Assembly: GCA_003151895.1 (NCBI GenBank) | Contig: PLYX01000191.1 | Span: forward strand, 1 to 31,678 | DNA length: 31,678 bases | Source: Solirubrobacterales bacterium | Lineage (GTDB): Bacteria > Actinomycetota > Thermoleophilia > Solirubrobacterales > Solirubrobacteraceae | Reading direction: 5' to 3' | Notes under the pieces: model-generated | The model's input: only the letters and a program-made list of their open reading frames with translations | Databases searched by the model: none | Told to the model about the DNA's origin: nothing | Translations under genes and position numbers: made by a program | Part shown: positions 15,507 to 22,976 of the stretch, in pieces | How the letters are laid out: every line of letters begins with the position of its first letter | How positions within the stretch are numbered: position 1 is the first letter of the stretch

Positions 15507-16109
15507 GTGTCGGGTTCGTCGTTCAGCGCGGCGAACAGCCGATTCGTCATCCGTCGTGGGAGTCATCATCTGCACGTGCCTCAACTCGCAGACGGTGTGC
15601 TCGCGAAGCTCAAGGTTCCCGCCGGGCTGCGCCCGCGGGTCTCGGAGATCCTCGCGATCACCGACGAAGTCTGCGCCGCACATCTCGACGTTGAGTACGG
15701 TCAGCTCTGTCGTGTGCTCGTCGCGCGGCTGGCGCGCAAGCGCCCCTCGCCGCTTGTGCGTGGCGATACGCGCATCTGGGCGGCCGGTGCGATCTACTCG
15801 GTCGGACGGGTGAACTTCCTGTTCGACCGCTCCCAGCAGCCCCACCTCAGCGCCGATCGGCTCGCCCATCACGCGGGTGTCGTCAAGACGACGATGGCCA
15901 ACAAGGCCGCGCTGATCGACAAGACGCTCGACCTTCGCATCTTCGAGCCCGACTTGACCCGTCGCGCAATGCTCGAACAGCACCCGCTGGCCTGGATGGT
16001 GCAGGTCAACGGGTTCATCGTGGACGCGCGCACCCTGCCGGCGGAGATCCAGGACGAGGCCCGCCGGCGCGGGCTGATCCCCGACCTCGACGCCCTACGC
16101 GCCGCGTGA
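15507..16109 (+). CDS. DUF6398-domain protein
   Basis: A protein of 200 aa (or ~177 aa if GTG 15576, VPQLADGVL, is used). The core RPSPLVRGDTRIWAAGAIYS, VGRVNFLFDRSQQPHLSADRLA and TTMANKAALIDKTLDL matches the DUF6398 pattern I know from bacterial hypothetical proteins, with a helix-turn-helix-like end. The function of the family is not known to me. The reading frame is complete, unlike most neighbours in this decayed element. It follows the helicase remnant by 10 nt on the same strand, and may once have been co-transcribed with it. Confidence 0.65.
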   Translation: MSGSSFSAANSRFVIRRGSHHLHVPQLADGVLAKLKVPAGLRPRVSEILAITDEVCAAHLDVEYGQLCRVLVARLARKRPSPLVRGDTRIWAAGAIYSVGRVNFLFDRSQQPHLSADRLAHHAGVVKTTMANKAALIDKTLDLRIFEPDLTRRAMLEQHPLAWMVQVNGFIVDARTLPAEIQDEARRRGLIPDLDALRAA

Positions 16110-16139
16110 GAGATAGATCGGCTCGTTGAACTCGACGCT

Positions 16140-16560
16140 CTCATCGAAGGGTTCGCTTGGGCTCGGGCCGTTCCTGAACGAGCTGGAGTCGTGGCTGCGG
16201 GGGCTGGGATGATGATCTTCACGACGAGCGGTCCTTCGGCGACGAGTCGTGGGCCCATGAGATGGACGACCTTCTCGGCGGCGCCGAGACCGCGTTCCTG
16301 GACGGAGACCTCGATCTCGCGCGGATCGCCTATGAGCCTCTGCTGAAGGCGTTCGAGCGTCACGCCGAGGGGTTCTGCGGCCCCGAGGAACCGGAGCGGA
16401 TGCTCTCCACCGACGTGGGTGAGGCCAAGGCGCGCTACCTGCGCGCGGTCTACGAGACGACCCCGCTGTCTGAGCGCGCCGACACGCTGTTTGAGGAGAT
16501 GGGAGCGCTTCGCTATATCGGCGGCCCGCCAAGCCTGCGGCCGGTCGCCCTACCTGCCGT
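16140..16560 (+). pseudogene. Fragment of an uncharacterised protein, frameshifted
   Basis: An open frame from about 16202 reads GWDDDLHDERSFGDESW, then ATG 16262 MDDLLGGAETAFLDGDLDLA, YEPLLKAFERHAEGFCG, LSTDVGEAKARYLRAVYETT and RADTLFEEMG. It resembles the middle of larger proteins seen beside SWIM-type zinc-finger genes, where 'FLxGDYxxAxxxYxxLL' is typical; I am not sure of the family. Immediately before, ELESWLRGL is readable in another frame, so a one-base shift lies near 16200. After ~16560 the frame no longer looks like protein, though it stays open to 17254. Confidence 0.45.
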
Positions 16561-16681
16561 CACCCGTTGCGAAGCGGCGGCGGTAGCCGCGCCTCCCCCC
16601 GGTGCGCCGAAAGGCCGGCGACCACGTGGCGGCGCGCTCACCCGAGATCGTGGTCGGCCTCGTGGCGCGGGGAACCGAAGC

Positions 16682-16969
16682 TCAGGCGGCTCGAAGGAAG
16701 CGCCGCAGCGCTTCGCGGATGACCTCGGAGGTCGTCGTGGCATCGGCTCGCGCACGGTCGATCAGCTCCCGTCGCAGCTCGGGATCGAGCCGCACCGACT
16801 CGACGCTCGCCGGCGAGGAGCCCAGCGCGGGACGACCTCGCTTCGGCCGCCGCGCGATCAGCTCATCGACGTCGTAACCCGCCTCGGCCTCGGCGGCGAG
16901 GGCCTCGACGTCCCTGTCGGTGATCGGCCGGCCGGCTCGGGTGTGGCCGTAGATGTGAGGCTCGCTCAT
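16682..16969 (-). CDS. CopG/RHH-type antitoxin
   Basis: A 95-aa protein: an N-terminal toxin-binding-like stretch (GRPITDRDVEALAAEAEAG, DVDELIARRPKRGRPALG) followed by a C-terminal ribbon-helix-helix (ESVRLDPELRRELIDRA, TTSEVIREALRRFL). This is the layout of RHH antitoxins that bind their own operator. The ATG overlaps the stop of the toxin reading frame just upstream (ATGA), so the two were one operon with the toxin first. The antitoxin frame is intact while the toxin is frameshifted. Confidence 0.75.
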   Translation of the reverse strand: MSEPHIYGHTRAGRPITDRDVEALAAEAEAGYDVDELIARRPKRGRPALGSSPASVESVRLDPELRRELIDRARADATTTSEVIREALRRFLRAA

Positions 16970-17224
16970 GGTTCGAGCAGCCTCCGGAACCTGGCGCGCA
17001 TGGGCATGGCGTGGATCGCGATCTGGTTGCCCTCAGCAGTCGTACAAGACGACCACCTCGAGGAAGTTGCCCGCGCGATCAGGACCGATGACAAGCCAAC
17101 GGTCGGGATCTTCGATGACCAGAGCATGATCGACGGCGTGGAGGACGTCCTCGTCGGCGACGCCGTGCTTTCGCGCCGAGTCGTGGACCTCCGCGCGATT
17201 CAGTGTACTACGAAAAGAGCCGCG
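16966..17224 (-). pseudogene. Toxin partner of the RHH antitoxin, frameshifted
   Basis: On the minus strand one frame gives HDSARKHGVADEDVLHAVDH, ALVIEDPDRWLVIGPDRAGN and FLEVVVLYDC then a stop. The adjacent frame continues AEGNQIAIHAMPMRARFRRL to a TGA overlapping the antitoxin ATG. Joined, they give a compact ~85-aa protein of the type encoded before RHH antitoxins (pattern '…IGPDRAGNLLEVVVL…IHAMPMR…'). One indel near 17037 breaks it. No ATG is obvious at the 5' end. Likely inactive unless there is a sequencing error or programmed frameshift. Confidence 0.55.
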
Positions 17225-17298
17225 GGCTGCAACGCGGGTGTGCCAGCGAAGTAGGGGCTGCGCTGGATGGCCACGGTGGCGGATGAAAAGCTACGCAC

Positions 17299-17329
17299 CT
17301 AGCAGCTAGATGTGTAGACTATTCATCCA
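17299..17329 (+). promoter_or_regulatory. Probable leaderless promoter and operator of abiEi-like gene
   Basis: CTAGC-a-GCTAG (17299-17309) is a perfect short inverted repeat just upstream of a -10-like TAGACT (17315-17320). The ATG begins at 17330, 9 nt after the hexamer and without a Shine-Dalgarno, which points to leaderless transcription. AbiEi proteins repress their own promoters through inverted repeats, so this is a fitting operator candidate. Confidence 0.45.
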
Positions 17330-17932
17330 ATGGGTTCGAGCGAGATCCTGGACATGGCCCGCCGTGCGGGTGGGATCGCCTCGGCCTCCGAGCTGACCAA
17401 GGGCGGTGCTCGCTGGAAGGATTTGTATCGCCTGCGGGACGAAGGAGCGCTCATCGAGCTTTCGCGCGGCGTATATCGTCTCGCCGACGTCCCGGCGACG
17501 GCTCACCTGGATCTCATCGCGGTGTGTCGGCGGGTGCCTGACGGCATGATCTGCCTGAACTCGGCAGCCAGCTTCTGGGATCTGACCGACGAGATGCCCG
17601 GCTCGGTTCATGTTGCGGTTGCGCGCGGCAGGCATCGTCCGAGGATCGTCTATCCCCTGACGCGGGTGCACGTCTTTGCGGCGGACACCTTCGCGCTCGG
17701 ACGCGTTCATCAACCCGTTGAGTCACCCGACTCAATCGCCATCAGCTCCAAGGAGCGAACGGTCGTCGATCTCCTGCGCCTCCGCGCGCGCGTCGGACGA
17801 GACGTGGCGTTGTCCGCGCTGCGAACCTACCTCCGACAGGGAGACGCCAAGCCGGGAGAGCTGCTTGCGCTCGCGCGCCAGCTGCGGATAGGCACGGTGA
17901 TGGCTGAGATCCTGGAGCCTCTACTGACGTGA
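17330..17932 (+). CDS. AbiEi-type antitoxin (type IV toxin-antitoxin)
   Basis: A 200-aa protein with an N-terminal winged-helix (ILDMARRAGGIASASEL, LYRLRDEGALIELSRGVYRL) and the AbiEi C-terminal part (CLNSAASFWDLTDEMPG, VHVAVARGRHRP, SIAISSKERTVVDLLRLR). AbiEi antitoxins repress the operon and neutralise the AbiEii nucleotidyltransferase toxin, which otherwise aborts phage infection. The length is typical and the frame intact. The stop overlaps the GTG of the toxin gene (GTGA). The toxin is broken here, leaving this as an orphan antitoxin that may only act as a repressor. Confidence 0.88.
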   Translation: MGSSEILDMARRAGGIASASELTKGGARWKDLYRLRDEGALIELSRGVYRLADVPATAHLDLIAVCRRVPDGMICLNSAASFWDLTDEMPGSVHVAVARGRHRPRIVYPLTRVHVFAADTFALGRVHQPVESPDSIAISSKERTVVDLLRLRARVGRDVALSALRTYLRQGDAKPGELLALARQLRIGTVMAEILEPLLT

Positions 17933-18509
17933 GCGAGCGCACACCCCAGCAGGCTTACCTCGGCCTGCAGAAGCTCGCGCGCTCCCAAGGACGCAACACG
18001 CAGCAGTTCTTCGAGCTCTACATTCACGAGCGCTTCCTGGCCCGGCTCGCCGCATCGCGGTTCGCCGAGCGGTTCGTACTCAAGGGCGGGATGCTACTCG
18101 CGGTGCTGGACGTTCGTCGCGCGACGCGGGACGCGGACATGCTCGCGCTGGGTCTGGCGAGCGACGCAGACAATCTCCGCACGGTGGTCAGTGAGATTCT
18201 GGCGATCCCTATGGAGGATGGCGTCAGCTTCGATCCTTCGGGGATCTCGATCACGTCGATTCGCGAAGACGCCCAGCACTGAGCGCAGTAACTGAGCACC
18301 GCCACCACGAGGTGCGACTATTGGGGCCCCAGCTCGAGACACTGCGCGAGGTTCGCCAGCAGCCGTGGGCGGCGTTCCGTGCCCGCGTTGGGCTTACCGG
18401 CTTGCCCGAGCACTTCTCCGATGTCGTCGACGGCGTCGTGGAGCTCATCGATGGCGTACAGAACGAGAACGTGTCGCACTGGCATCCGGCAGCGCATCGT
18501 TGGGAGTAA
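17929..18509 (+). pseudogene. AbiEii-type nucleotidyltransferase toxin, internal deletion
   Basis: The N-terminal 117 codons from GTG 17929 are good AbiEii: FFELYIHERFLARLAASRFA, FVLKGGMLLAVLD (KGG at 52-54) and TRDAD (66-70), the nucleotidyltransferase core. The frame stops at 18282. After ~30 nt another frame (18312-18509) reads LREVRQQPWAAFRARVGL, LPEHFSDVVDGVVELIDG and HWHPAAHRWE, which matches the usual C-terminus of AbiEii proteins (PWxAFxxRxGL … WxPxxxRW). The middle ~100 residues are missing. The protein would lack most of its C-terminal domain and is probably non-toxic. Confidence 0.75.
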
Positions 18510-18555
18510 CCACACGGTGCGAGCGAGGCTTTTTGCGGCCGGCTGCGTCCCCCTC

Positions 18556-18590
18556 GTTTGGGCCCACCAGCGCCCCCGGTGGGCCGAAAC
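18556..18590. repeat. 13-bp inverted repeat upstream of tRNA-like copy B
   Basis: GTTTGGGCCCACC (18556-18568) and GGTGGGCCGAAAC (18578-18590) pair with one G·G mismatch around a 9-nt loop. It lies ~95 bp before the copy B attachment-like sequence. Its GTTTGGG start resembles the arm of the 14026-14074 hairpin near copy A. Confidence 0.55.
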
Positions 18591-18684
18591 GCCCCGAAGC
18601 ACCCCAAAACACGGGTAATCCGGGTCCGCGCAGACCGCCGGTATCCCGCATGGTTGAGCGGTATTCGCTGCCTTCCCGGGGCGC

Positions 18685-18725
18685 ATCGCACCCAGGAGGT
18701 CGCGTTCGAGTCTCGCTAGCTCCAT
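18685..18725 (+). other. attachment-site-like copy B: tRNA-Ala(CGC) 3' half with 2-nt deletion
   Basis: Identical to 14175-14217 over its whole length except that AG is missing in the T-stem (CGCG-TTCGAG here, CGCGAGTTCGAG in copy A). The deletion breaks the T-stem, so it could not be part of a working tRNA. It is a relic of recombination and marks the right end of the decayed element. No terminator hairpin follows. Confidence 0.8.
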
Positions 18726-18796
18726 TTCGCCGGAGATAAGTGTTGAAGGGCAAGTCGGGTAGGACGATGGCGCACCCCAGGCCGCTGCCGGTTCGA

Positions 18797-19210
18797 TCAG
18801 CAGTCGCTGAAGGGGTTCTCCACTCGTATCCCCGCGTACTCCTGGCCGTCGTTCATGTCCTCGGAGAGCACGACCTCGCAGCCGAGCGCGCTGGCCGCCT
18901 CCAGGATCGCCGCATCCCAGTAGGAGATGCCGAACCGCTGCATGCGGGACATTGCGGCGAGTGCCACTCCGACTGTCGTCTCCTGGACGCGGAAGCGCCG
19001 GAAGGAGTCGACCAGCGCAGCGGCTTGCTCGTGGGTCAGGCGGTCCGCTCGGCTGTCACGAGTCGCCTGGACGTAAAACTCCTGGAGCACTTGGACTGAG
19101 AGCCCCATGTCGCTACAGGAGAGAAGCTCGTTGGCTCGTGCCGCCTTCCTTTGCTCGTCGGGGTCGCGCGAGATCGCGTAGAGCAGGACGTTGGTGTCAA
19201 CGAACCGCAC
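18797..19210 (-). CDS. vapC: VapC-type PIN-domain toxin
   Basis: A 137-aa PIN ribonuclease. Acidic residues expected for metal binding are in VRFVDTNVLLYAIS (Asp5), VLQEFYVQATR, GISYWDAAILEAA and VVLSEDMNDGQ. GTG 19210 was chosen because it starts the first strand and overlaps the antitoxin stop by 14 nt; an open frame upstream to 19345 only shadows the antitoxin gene. VapC toxins cleave specific RNAs, often tRNA, when not held by VapB. The frame is intact. Confidence 0.88.
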   Translation of the reverse strand: MRFVDTNVLLYAISRDPDEQRKAARANELLSCSDMGLSVQVLQEFYVQATRDSRADRLTHEQAAALVDSFRRFRVQETTVGVALAAMSRMQRFGISYWDAAILEAASALGCEVVLSEDMNDGQEYAGIRVENPFSDC

Positions 19211-19436
19211 GCCCGTGCAGCTCCTCGCGATCGAGGCGGTCGCGAGCGCTGAAGCGATCGATCTGCTTTTGGATGTGCCTCTGCTGAGCCTCAAGCCTCG
19301 CAAACTCGGCCTCCCGCTCCGAGAGCGAGCGCAAGTACTCGGCAACGAGGCCGCTAACGGAGCTGCCCCGCTCCGCCGCGCGGATCCGCGCGGCGCGATA
19401 GACGTCGTCGGGAACGGAAACAGTGATATTCGTCAC
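19197..19436 (-). CDS. vapB: VapB-type RHH antitoxin
   Basis: A 79-aa antitoxin: an N-terminal ribbon-helix-helix (NITVSVPDDVYRAARIRAAE, SSVSGLVAEYLRSL) followed by a helical toxin-binding tail (EFARLEAQQRHIQKQIDRFS). It starts at GTG 19436 and overlaps the vapC start by 14 nt, so the pair is translated together. It is expected to neutralise VapC and, with it, to bind the repeats at its own start. Confidence 0.85.
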   Translation of the reverse strand: MTNITVSVPDDVYRAARIRAAERGSSVSGLVAEYLRSLSEREAEFARLEAQQRHIQKQIDRFSARDRLDREELHGRAVR

Positions 19437-19439
19437 TGT
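19420..19439. promoter_or_regulatory. Inverted repeat over the vapB start, candidate VapBC operator
   Basis: ACAGTGA (19420-19426) and TCACTGT (19433-19439) are a perfect 7-bp inverted repeat with a 6-bp spacer, overlapping the GTG start of vapB. More CACAG/TGTG boxes follow to about 19468. The remaining 19440-19694 shows no gene I can support. Confidence 0.45.
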
Positions 19440-19694
19440 GCATCACAGTATCACAGACACACAGTCACTCAGACCACGGCGGGTGTTGGCCTGGAACGTG
19501 CCAAAACCGCCAAGCTTCTCCCCGGAATACGAGAGCGGCATCCGTGAGGGCAAGCGCTCGCTGCGAGACCTCAACACGGTCTCCCCAGCGCGGGACCTCG
19601 CCAACACCCCATCCCCCTTCAACAGATCGGGTGAGCCGGCGAGCAGAAGGTTTCCGGCACGGTAGCAATGTGTGGCCCAGGTCTCTGGTTGCGT

Positions 19695-19708
19695 TACACT
19701 GTCATACA
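19695..19708 (+). promoter_or_regulatory. Probable leaderless promoter of the DUF433-like antitoxin gene
   Basis: A -10-like TACACT (19695-19700) ends 7 nt before ATG 19708, leaving no room for a Shine-Dalgarno sequence. This supports a leaderless mRNA. No clear -35 box is visible. Confidence 0.35.
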
Positions 19709-20133
19709 TGGCCCGCGCACGCCAGTTCTCGGCACGTCTGAACGCTTCGGTTGCGGACCGCTTGGAGCGGCGTGGGGCACGCGTGGGCCTGAACAAGTCG
19801 CGACTCGCCGAGCGATACATCGATGAGGGGCTGCGCATGGAGGATCACCCGGGGGTCGTCTTCCGCGATGGACCGACCGGGCGTCGCGCGGCTCTTGCAG
19901 GTGGCCCCGACATCTGGGAGGTGATCGCCGCCGTCCGCGCGAGCGGGCTCGACGGCGAGGATGCATTGGCCGCGGCGGCGGAGTGGGGCAGTCTCTCGCT
20001 CCCGCAAATGAGGGCTGCGGTGCGCTACTACGCCGAGTACCCGCATGAGATTGACGAGCGCGTCGCGCGCAACGTCGAGGAGGCCGACGCGGCCGAGCAG
20101 CGGTGGCGTCGTGAGCGGCACGCGCTCGCGTGA
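19708..20133 (+). CDS. Antitoxin with RHH-like N-terminus and DUF433-like C-terminus
   Basis: A 141-aa protein. The N-terminal ARQFSARLNASVADRLERRG and GLNKSRLAERYIDEGLRME look like a ribbon-helix-helix or related DNA-binding part. The C-terminal GGPDIWEVIAAVRASGLDGE and LSLPQMRAAVRYYAEYPHEI resembles DUF433, the usual antitoxin of DUF5615 toxins. It overlaps the downstream toxin gene by 4 nt (GTGA), so the pair is co-translated. ATG 19708 was chosen from the adjacent -10-like box; an open frame upstream to 19672 has no support. Confidence 0.8.
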   Translation: MARARQFSARLNASVADRLERRGARVGLNKSRLAERYIDEGLRMEDHPGVVFRDGPTGRRAALAGGPDIWEVIAAVRASGLDGEDALAAAAEWGSLSLPQMRAAVRYYAEYPHEIDERVARNVEEADAAEQRWRRERHALA

Positions 20134-20483
20134 AGCTGCTGCTCGACGAGATGCTCTCGGCACGGATCGCCGAGCAGCTTCGAGGTCATGGGCACGACGC
20201 CGCCGCCGTCGATGAGAATCCCGACCTGCGAGGTCTCGCCGATCCGGACCTGTTCGCCCAAGCCCAGGAGCAGGAGCGCGCGATCGTCACCTACAACCGC
20301 GACGACTTCCTCGCCCTGGACCGCGAGTATCGAAGTCGGGAGCGCGAGCACCACGGCATCGTGATCCTGCACCCGCGACGCTTCCCTCAGGGCGCCGGTT
20401 CCGTCGGCGCCCTCGTAACCGCGCTCTCGAGCTTCGCCGAGGCGGGGCCGCCATACCCAAGCTTCATCCACTGGCTCCAGTAG
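20130..20483 (+). CDS. DUF5615 PIN-like toxin
   Basis: A 117-aa PIN-like nuclease. MKLLLDEMLSARIAEQL carries the first acidic residue, HDAAAVDENPDLRG the second, and IVTYNRDDFLAL the TxNxxDF signature of this family. HHGIVILHPRR ends the central sheet. It starts with GTG 20130 inside the antitoxin stop. Predicted RNase toxin held by the upstream protein. Complete and apparently functional. Confidence 0.85.
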   Translation: MKLLLDEMLSARIAEQLRGHGHDAAAVDENPDLRGLADPDLFAQAQEQERAIVTYNRDDFLALDREYRSREREHHGIVILHPRRFPQGAGSVGALVTALSSFAEAGPPYPSFIHWLQ

Positions 20484-20525
20484 CGCAGCGACCACGCTCT
20501 CCGAGATCCTCACGGCGCGGCGGCT

Positions 20526-21446
20526 TTATAGGTTGGGCAGGTACTCGATCTCCGGCGAGCGCAGAGCGATGCCGAGGCCCCTCAGCGACACGCTCCCCGA
20601 CTGCGGGTAAAAGCACATGTCGGCCGGCTCGCGAGTGCCGTAGGCGAGGTATGTGATGCCCTGTCCGCCTGGACGGATCGCGTGCGCGACACCGGTTCCC
20701 GCCGGGCGGGACACAACGTCGCCGGCGCGCAGCGGGTGCTCCTCAGGGCTCTGCTCGCCGCGCCCCCACAGCTCCAACACGCCGTCACCGTCCAGCACGA
20801 CGAACAGCTCCTCCTCCATGGAGTGGCAGTGCGCCGGAGCGCCCCGCTGCTCCGCCGAGAGCAGCGCGTGGTTCAGACCCGTCGCGACCGCTCCGGCCGC
20901 CTTGCCGACGCGACGGACTCGCCCGTCAAAGACCGCGGGCACGTCCGCGAAGGCCACCACGTTGCGAGGACGCTCGGCGCTCGGCTCGGGGCACTCCGGA
21001 GCACCGGCCGCGGCCTCACGGGCAAACGGCGAATCGCCCTCGCCGAGCTCGACCCAGCGTGGGAACGACCATGCTATGCCGGCACGAGGGAGCGCCGTCA
21101 ACGACGCGTCTCGGCGCTGTCCAAACACGAGCACGTCGAGACCGCCCGCACTGCCGCGCAGCGTGTGCGCGCCGCGTTTGGGTCGGTGCGCGATGCAATC
21201 GCCGGCCCGCACCGCAAACGTCTCGCCGTCCTGCCACAGCAGTCCCTCGCCGGCGAGCACGAAGAAGATCTCCTCGTCCGCGCCGTGTTCGTGCGCGGGC
21301 GTGGAGAAGTGTCCCTCCGCCACCTCGATGCGACGCAAACCCACCGTACGTGAGCCGGCTTCGCGTCCGAGATCGCGCCACACGCCCTTGATGTGACCCA
21401 CCGCGAGCTCGCGCGAGGGACTCTCATGAAAGTTTGCGATCTTCAC
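20526..21446 (-). CDS. Two-domain cupin protein
   Basis: A 306-aa bicupin. Cupin 1 has the metal-binding motif AHEHGADEEIFFVLAGEG and the second motif RAGDCIAHRPKRGAHTLRG. Cupin 2 has APAHCHSMEEELFVVLDGDG and RAGDVVSRPAGTGVAHAIR. Both keep the His-x-His, Glu and distal His metal ligands. The likely start is GTG 21446 (VKIANFHESP); an open frame extends to 21515. No membrane segment. The reaction (dioxygenase, isomerase or sensor) cannot be assigned. Confidence 0.85.
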   Translation of the reverse strand: MKIANFHESPSRELAVGHIKGVWRDLGREAGSRTVGLRRIEVAEGHFSTPAHEHGADEEIFFVLAGEGLLWQDGETFAVRAGDCIAHRPKRGAHTLRGSAGGLDVLVFGQRRDASLTALPRAGIAWSFPRWVELGEGDSPFAREAAAGAPECPEPSAERPRNVVAFADVPAVFDGRVRRVGKAAGAVATGLNHALLSAEQRGAPAHCHSMEEELFVVLDGDGVLELWGRGEQSPEEHPLRAGDVVSRPAGTGVAHAIRPGGQGITYLAYGTREPADMCFYPQSGSVSLRGLGIALRSPEIEYLPNL

Positions 21447-21582
21447 CCGCGTGACGGTACCAGTCGAACCGTCCCGGCCAACAGCCGGGCGTGACCGGCG
21501 AACTCGCCGGCTCACTCAGTTAGATGGCGTCGGCGCCCCTCGTCGGCGGCAGCAGCGCGACGACGATCCAGAACAGCGGGCG

Positions 21583-22776
21583 CTAGCCCGGCCGCGGGTC
21601 GATCCCGTGCCTCACGCGATCCCGCACCTCCGCGAAGCGCAACACCTCGTAGACGATCAGCGCGGTCAGCGTCGCCGCGAGGATCCCCAGCGTGGCAAGC
21701 GATGAGATTCCGAGCGCCACCGTCACCGGCACCAGCGCGACGAGCACAATCGCGCACACCAGCCGCCGCCCACTGAGCGTGTGCATGTTGCGCAGGCGGA
21801 ATGCCACATGCGCAAGCAGGTAGAGCGCCGCTCCGCCGAGCAGGGCGGCGGCGGGCACAAGCTGCAACGGATCCTGTACGTCCTCGAGCGTGCGCTTCAG
21901 TCCGACCGCGAGCAGCGCGATCCCGGCGACCATCAGGAAATGCAGGTAGGAGTAGGAGTCGCGCGCCATCTCGTTGCGCTCGCGTCCCTCCGGCGTCTGC
22001 GACAGCCGCCGCTCGGCCACGATCGCGGTGACGTCGAAGTACACCCACCAGAGCGCCGCCGCGACCACCACGCCAAGCACCGCCGCCGCGACGATCCCCG
22101 CATCGAGTTCCACCTTCGCGCCGACACCGAGCGCCACGATCGACTCGCCGAGCGCGATCAGCACGATCAGGCCGTGGCGCTCGGCGAAATGCCCGGGCAC
22201 GAGCTTCCAGCCGTCAGCGCCGAACAGGTAGGGGCCGCCCGCGTCGAGCACCAGCGCGAGCCCCCACAGGCAGAGTTGCAGCGCCCCACCCGTGAACGCC
22301 GCGATCACGAGCAGTCCGACACCAATCGCGGTGCTGATCCCAAGCCCGGTGACCGAGCGTCGCAGCGCAGCGTCGTCGCGGCTGGCGATCGTGAACAGCA
22401 CGATGTGGGCGGCCCGCACGATCCCGTAGGCGCAGGCGAACAGGAACGCCTCGGTGCCGAACGCGCCCGGTACGCACAGCGCGGCGACGAGCAACGCCGC
22501 CATCGCCGCGAACATCGCCAACCGAACGGTTCCCTCCTCCGGGTCGATGACGCTCGTGAGCCAGGCGTATCCGACCCACGACCACCACAACATCCCGAGC
22601 ACGAGCAGCCCCTTTAGGATGCCTTCCCACGTGGGTGTGCGGGCCATCAGCGTCGTGCACTGCGTGAGCGCGAGCACGAACACGAGGTCGAAGAACAGCT
22701 CGAGCGGCGTGACCCGCTCGCCTTCGCGCATCACGGCCGTCAGCCGCGGAGCGCGCCTTTCAGAGATCGTGCTCAC
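21583..22776 (-). CDS. Low temperature requirement protein A (LtrA) family membrane protein
   Basis: A 397-aa integral membrane protein with about eleven hydrophobic helices. It has the LtrA signatures VTPLELFFDLVFVLALTQ near the N-terminus, HFAERHGLIVLIALGESIVA in the middle, and YLHFLMVAGIALLAVG. The function of the family is poorly known; the Listeria name comes from a cold-sensitive mutant. It starts at GTG 22776, only 12 bp from a 24-bp tandem repeat array. It is divergent from the mmpL gene. Confidence 0.9.
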   Translation of the reverse strand: MSTISERRAPRLTAVMREGERVTPLELFFDLVFVLALTQCTTLMARTPTWEGILKGLLVLGMLWWSWVGYAWLTSVIDPEEGTVRLAMFAAMAALLVAALCVPGAFGTEAFLFACAYGIVRAAHIVLFTIASRDDAALRRSVTGLGISTAIGVGLLVIAAFTGGALQLCLWGLALVLDAGGPYLFGADGWKLVPGHFAERHGLIVLIALGESIVALGVGAKVELDAGIVAAAVLGVVVAAALWWVYFDVTAIVAERRLSQTPEGRERNEMARDSYSYLHFLMVAGIALLAVGLKRTLEDVQDPLQLVPAAALLGGAALYLLAHVAFRLRNMHTLSGRRLVCAIVLVALVPVTVALGISSLATLGILAATLTALIVYEVLRFAEVRDRVRHGIDPRPG

Positions 22777-22787
22777 ACACCCATCTT

Positions 22788-22907
22788 CGCAAGCCGAGTA
22801 GAGGGGTAGAGCGCAAGCCGAGTAGAGGGGTAGAGCGCAAGCCGAGTAGAGGGGTAGAGCGCAAGCCGAGTAGAGGGGTAGAGCGCAAGCCGAGTAGAGG
22901 GATAGGG
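22788..22907. repeat. Tandem repeat, 5 units of 24 bp
   Basis: Units begin at 22788, 22812, 22836, 22860 and 22884. Each begins CGCAAGCCGAGTAGAGGGGT; four are identical and the last has diverged at its end (GGGATAGG). The array fills the divergent promoter region between ltrA and mmpL, starting 12 bp upstream of the ltrA start. Copy number is likely to vary between strains and could alter expression. The period is a multiple of three, and the minus strand can be read as LYPSTRLA repeats, but this does not join any gene. Confidence 0.97.
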
Positions 22908-22976
22908 CCTTACTACTGAGCCGGATGCGGAGCCCGTCCCGATGGCGAATGAGCGGCCGAGGCGTACGGTGCGCTC

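Larger units (their letters stand above)
14217..18725. mobile_element. Decayed integrative element bounded by tRNA-Ala direct repeats
   Basis: About 4.5 kb between the two tRNA-Ala 3'-half copies. An integrase N-terminal remnant sits beside the left copy and reads toward it, the usual arrangement next to an att site. The cargo is defence-related and mostly broken: deleted TOTE-like helicase, DUF6398 gene, frameshifted fragment, antitoxin with frameshifted toxin, AbiEi with deleted AbiEii. No relaxase or replication gene is visible inside. The unit is probably immobile now. Its bounds are inferred from the repeats. Confidence 0.6.

Noticed and set aside
16560..17254. Continuation of the plus-strand frame to a 330-aa protein
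   Set aside because: After about 16560 it is antisense to the RHH antitoxin and its toxin, whose composition and motifs are far more protein-like.
22788..22907. CRISPR or coding repeat
   Set aside because: The 24-bp units are directly adjacent without spacers, and the LYPSTRLA reading does not join any gene frame.
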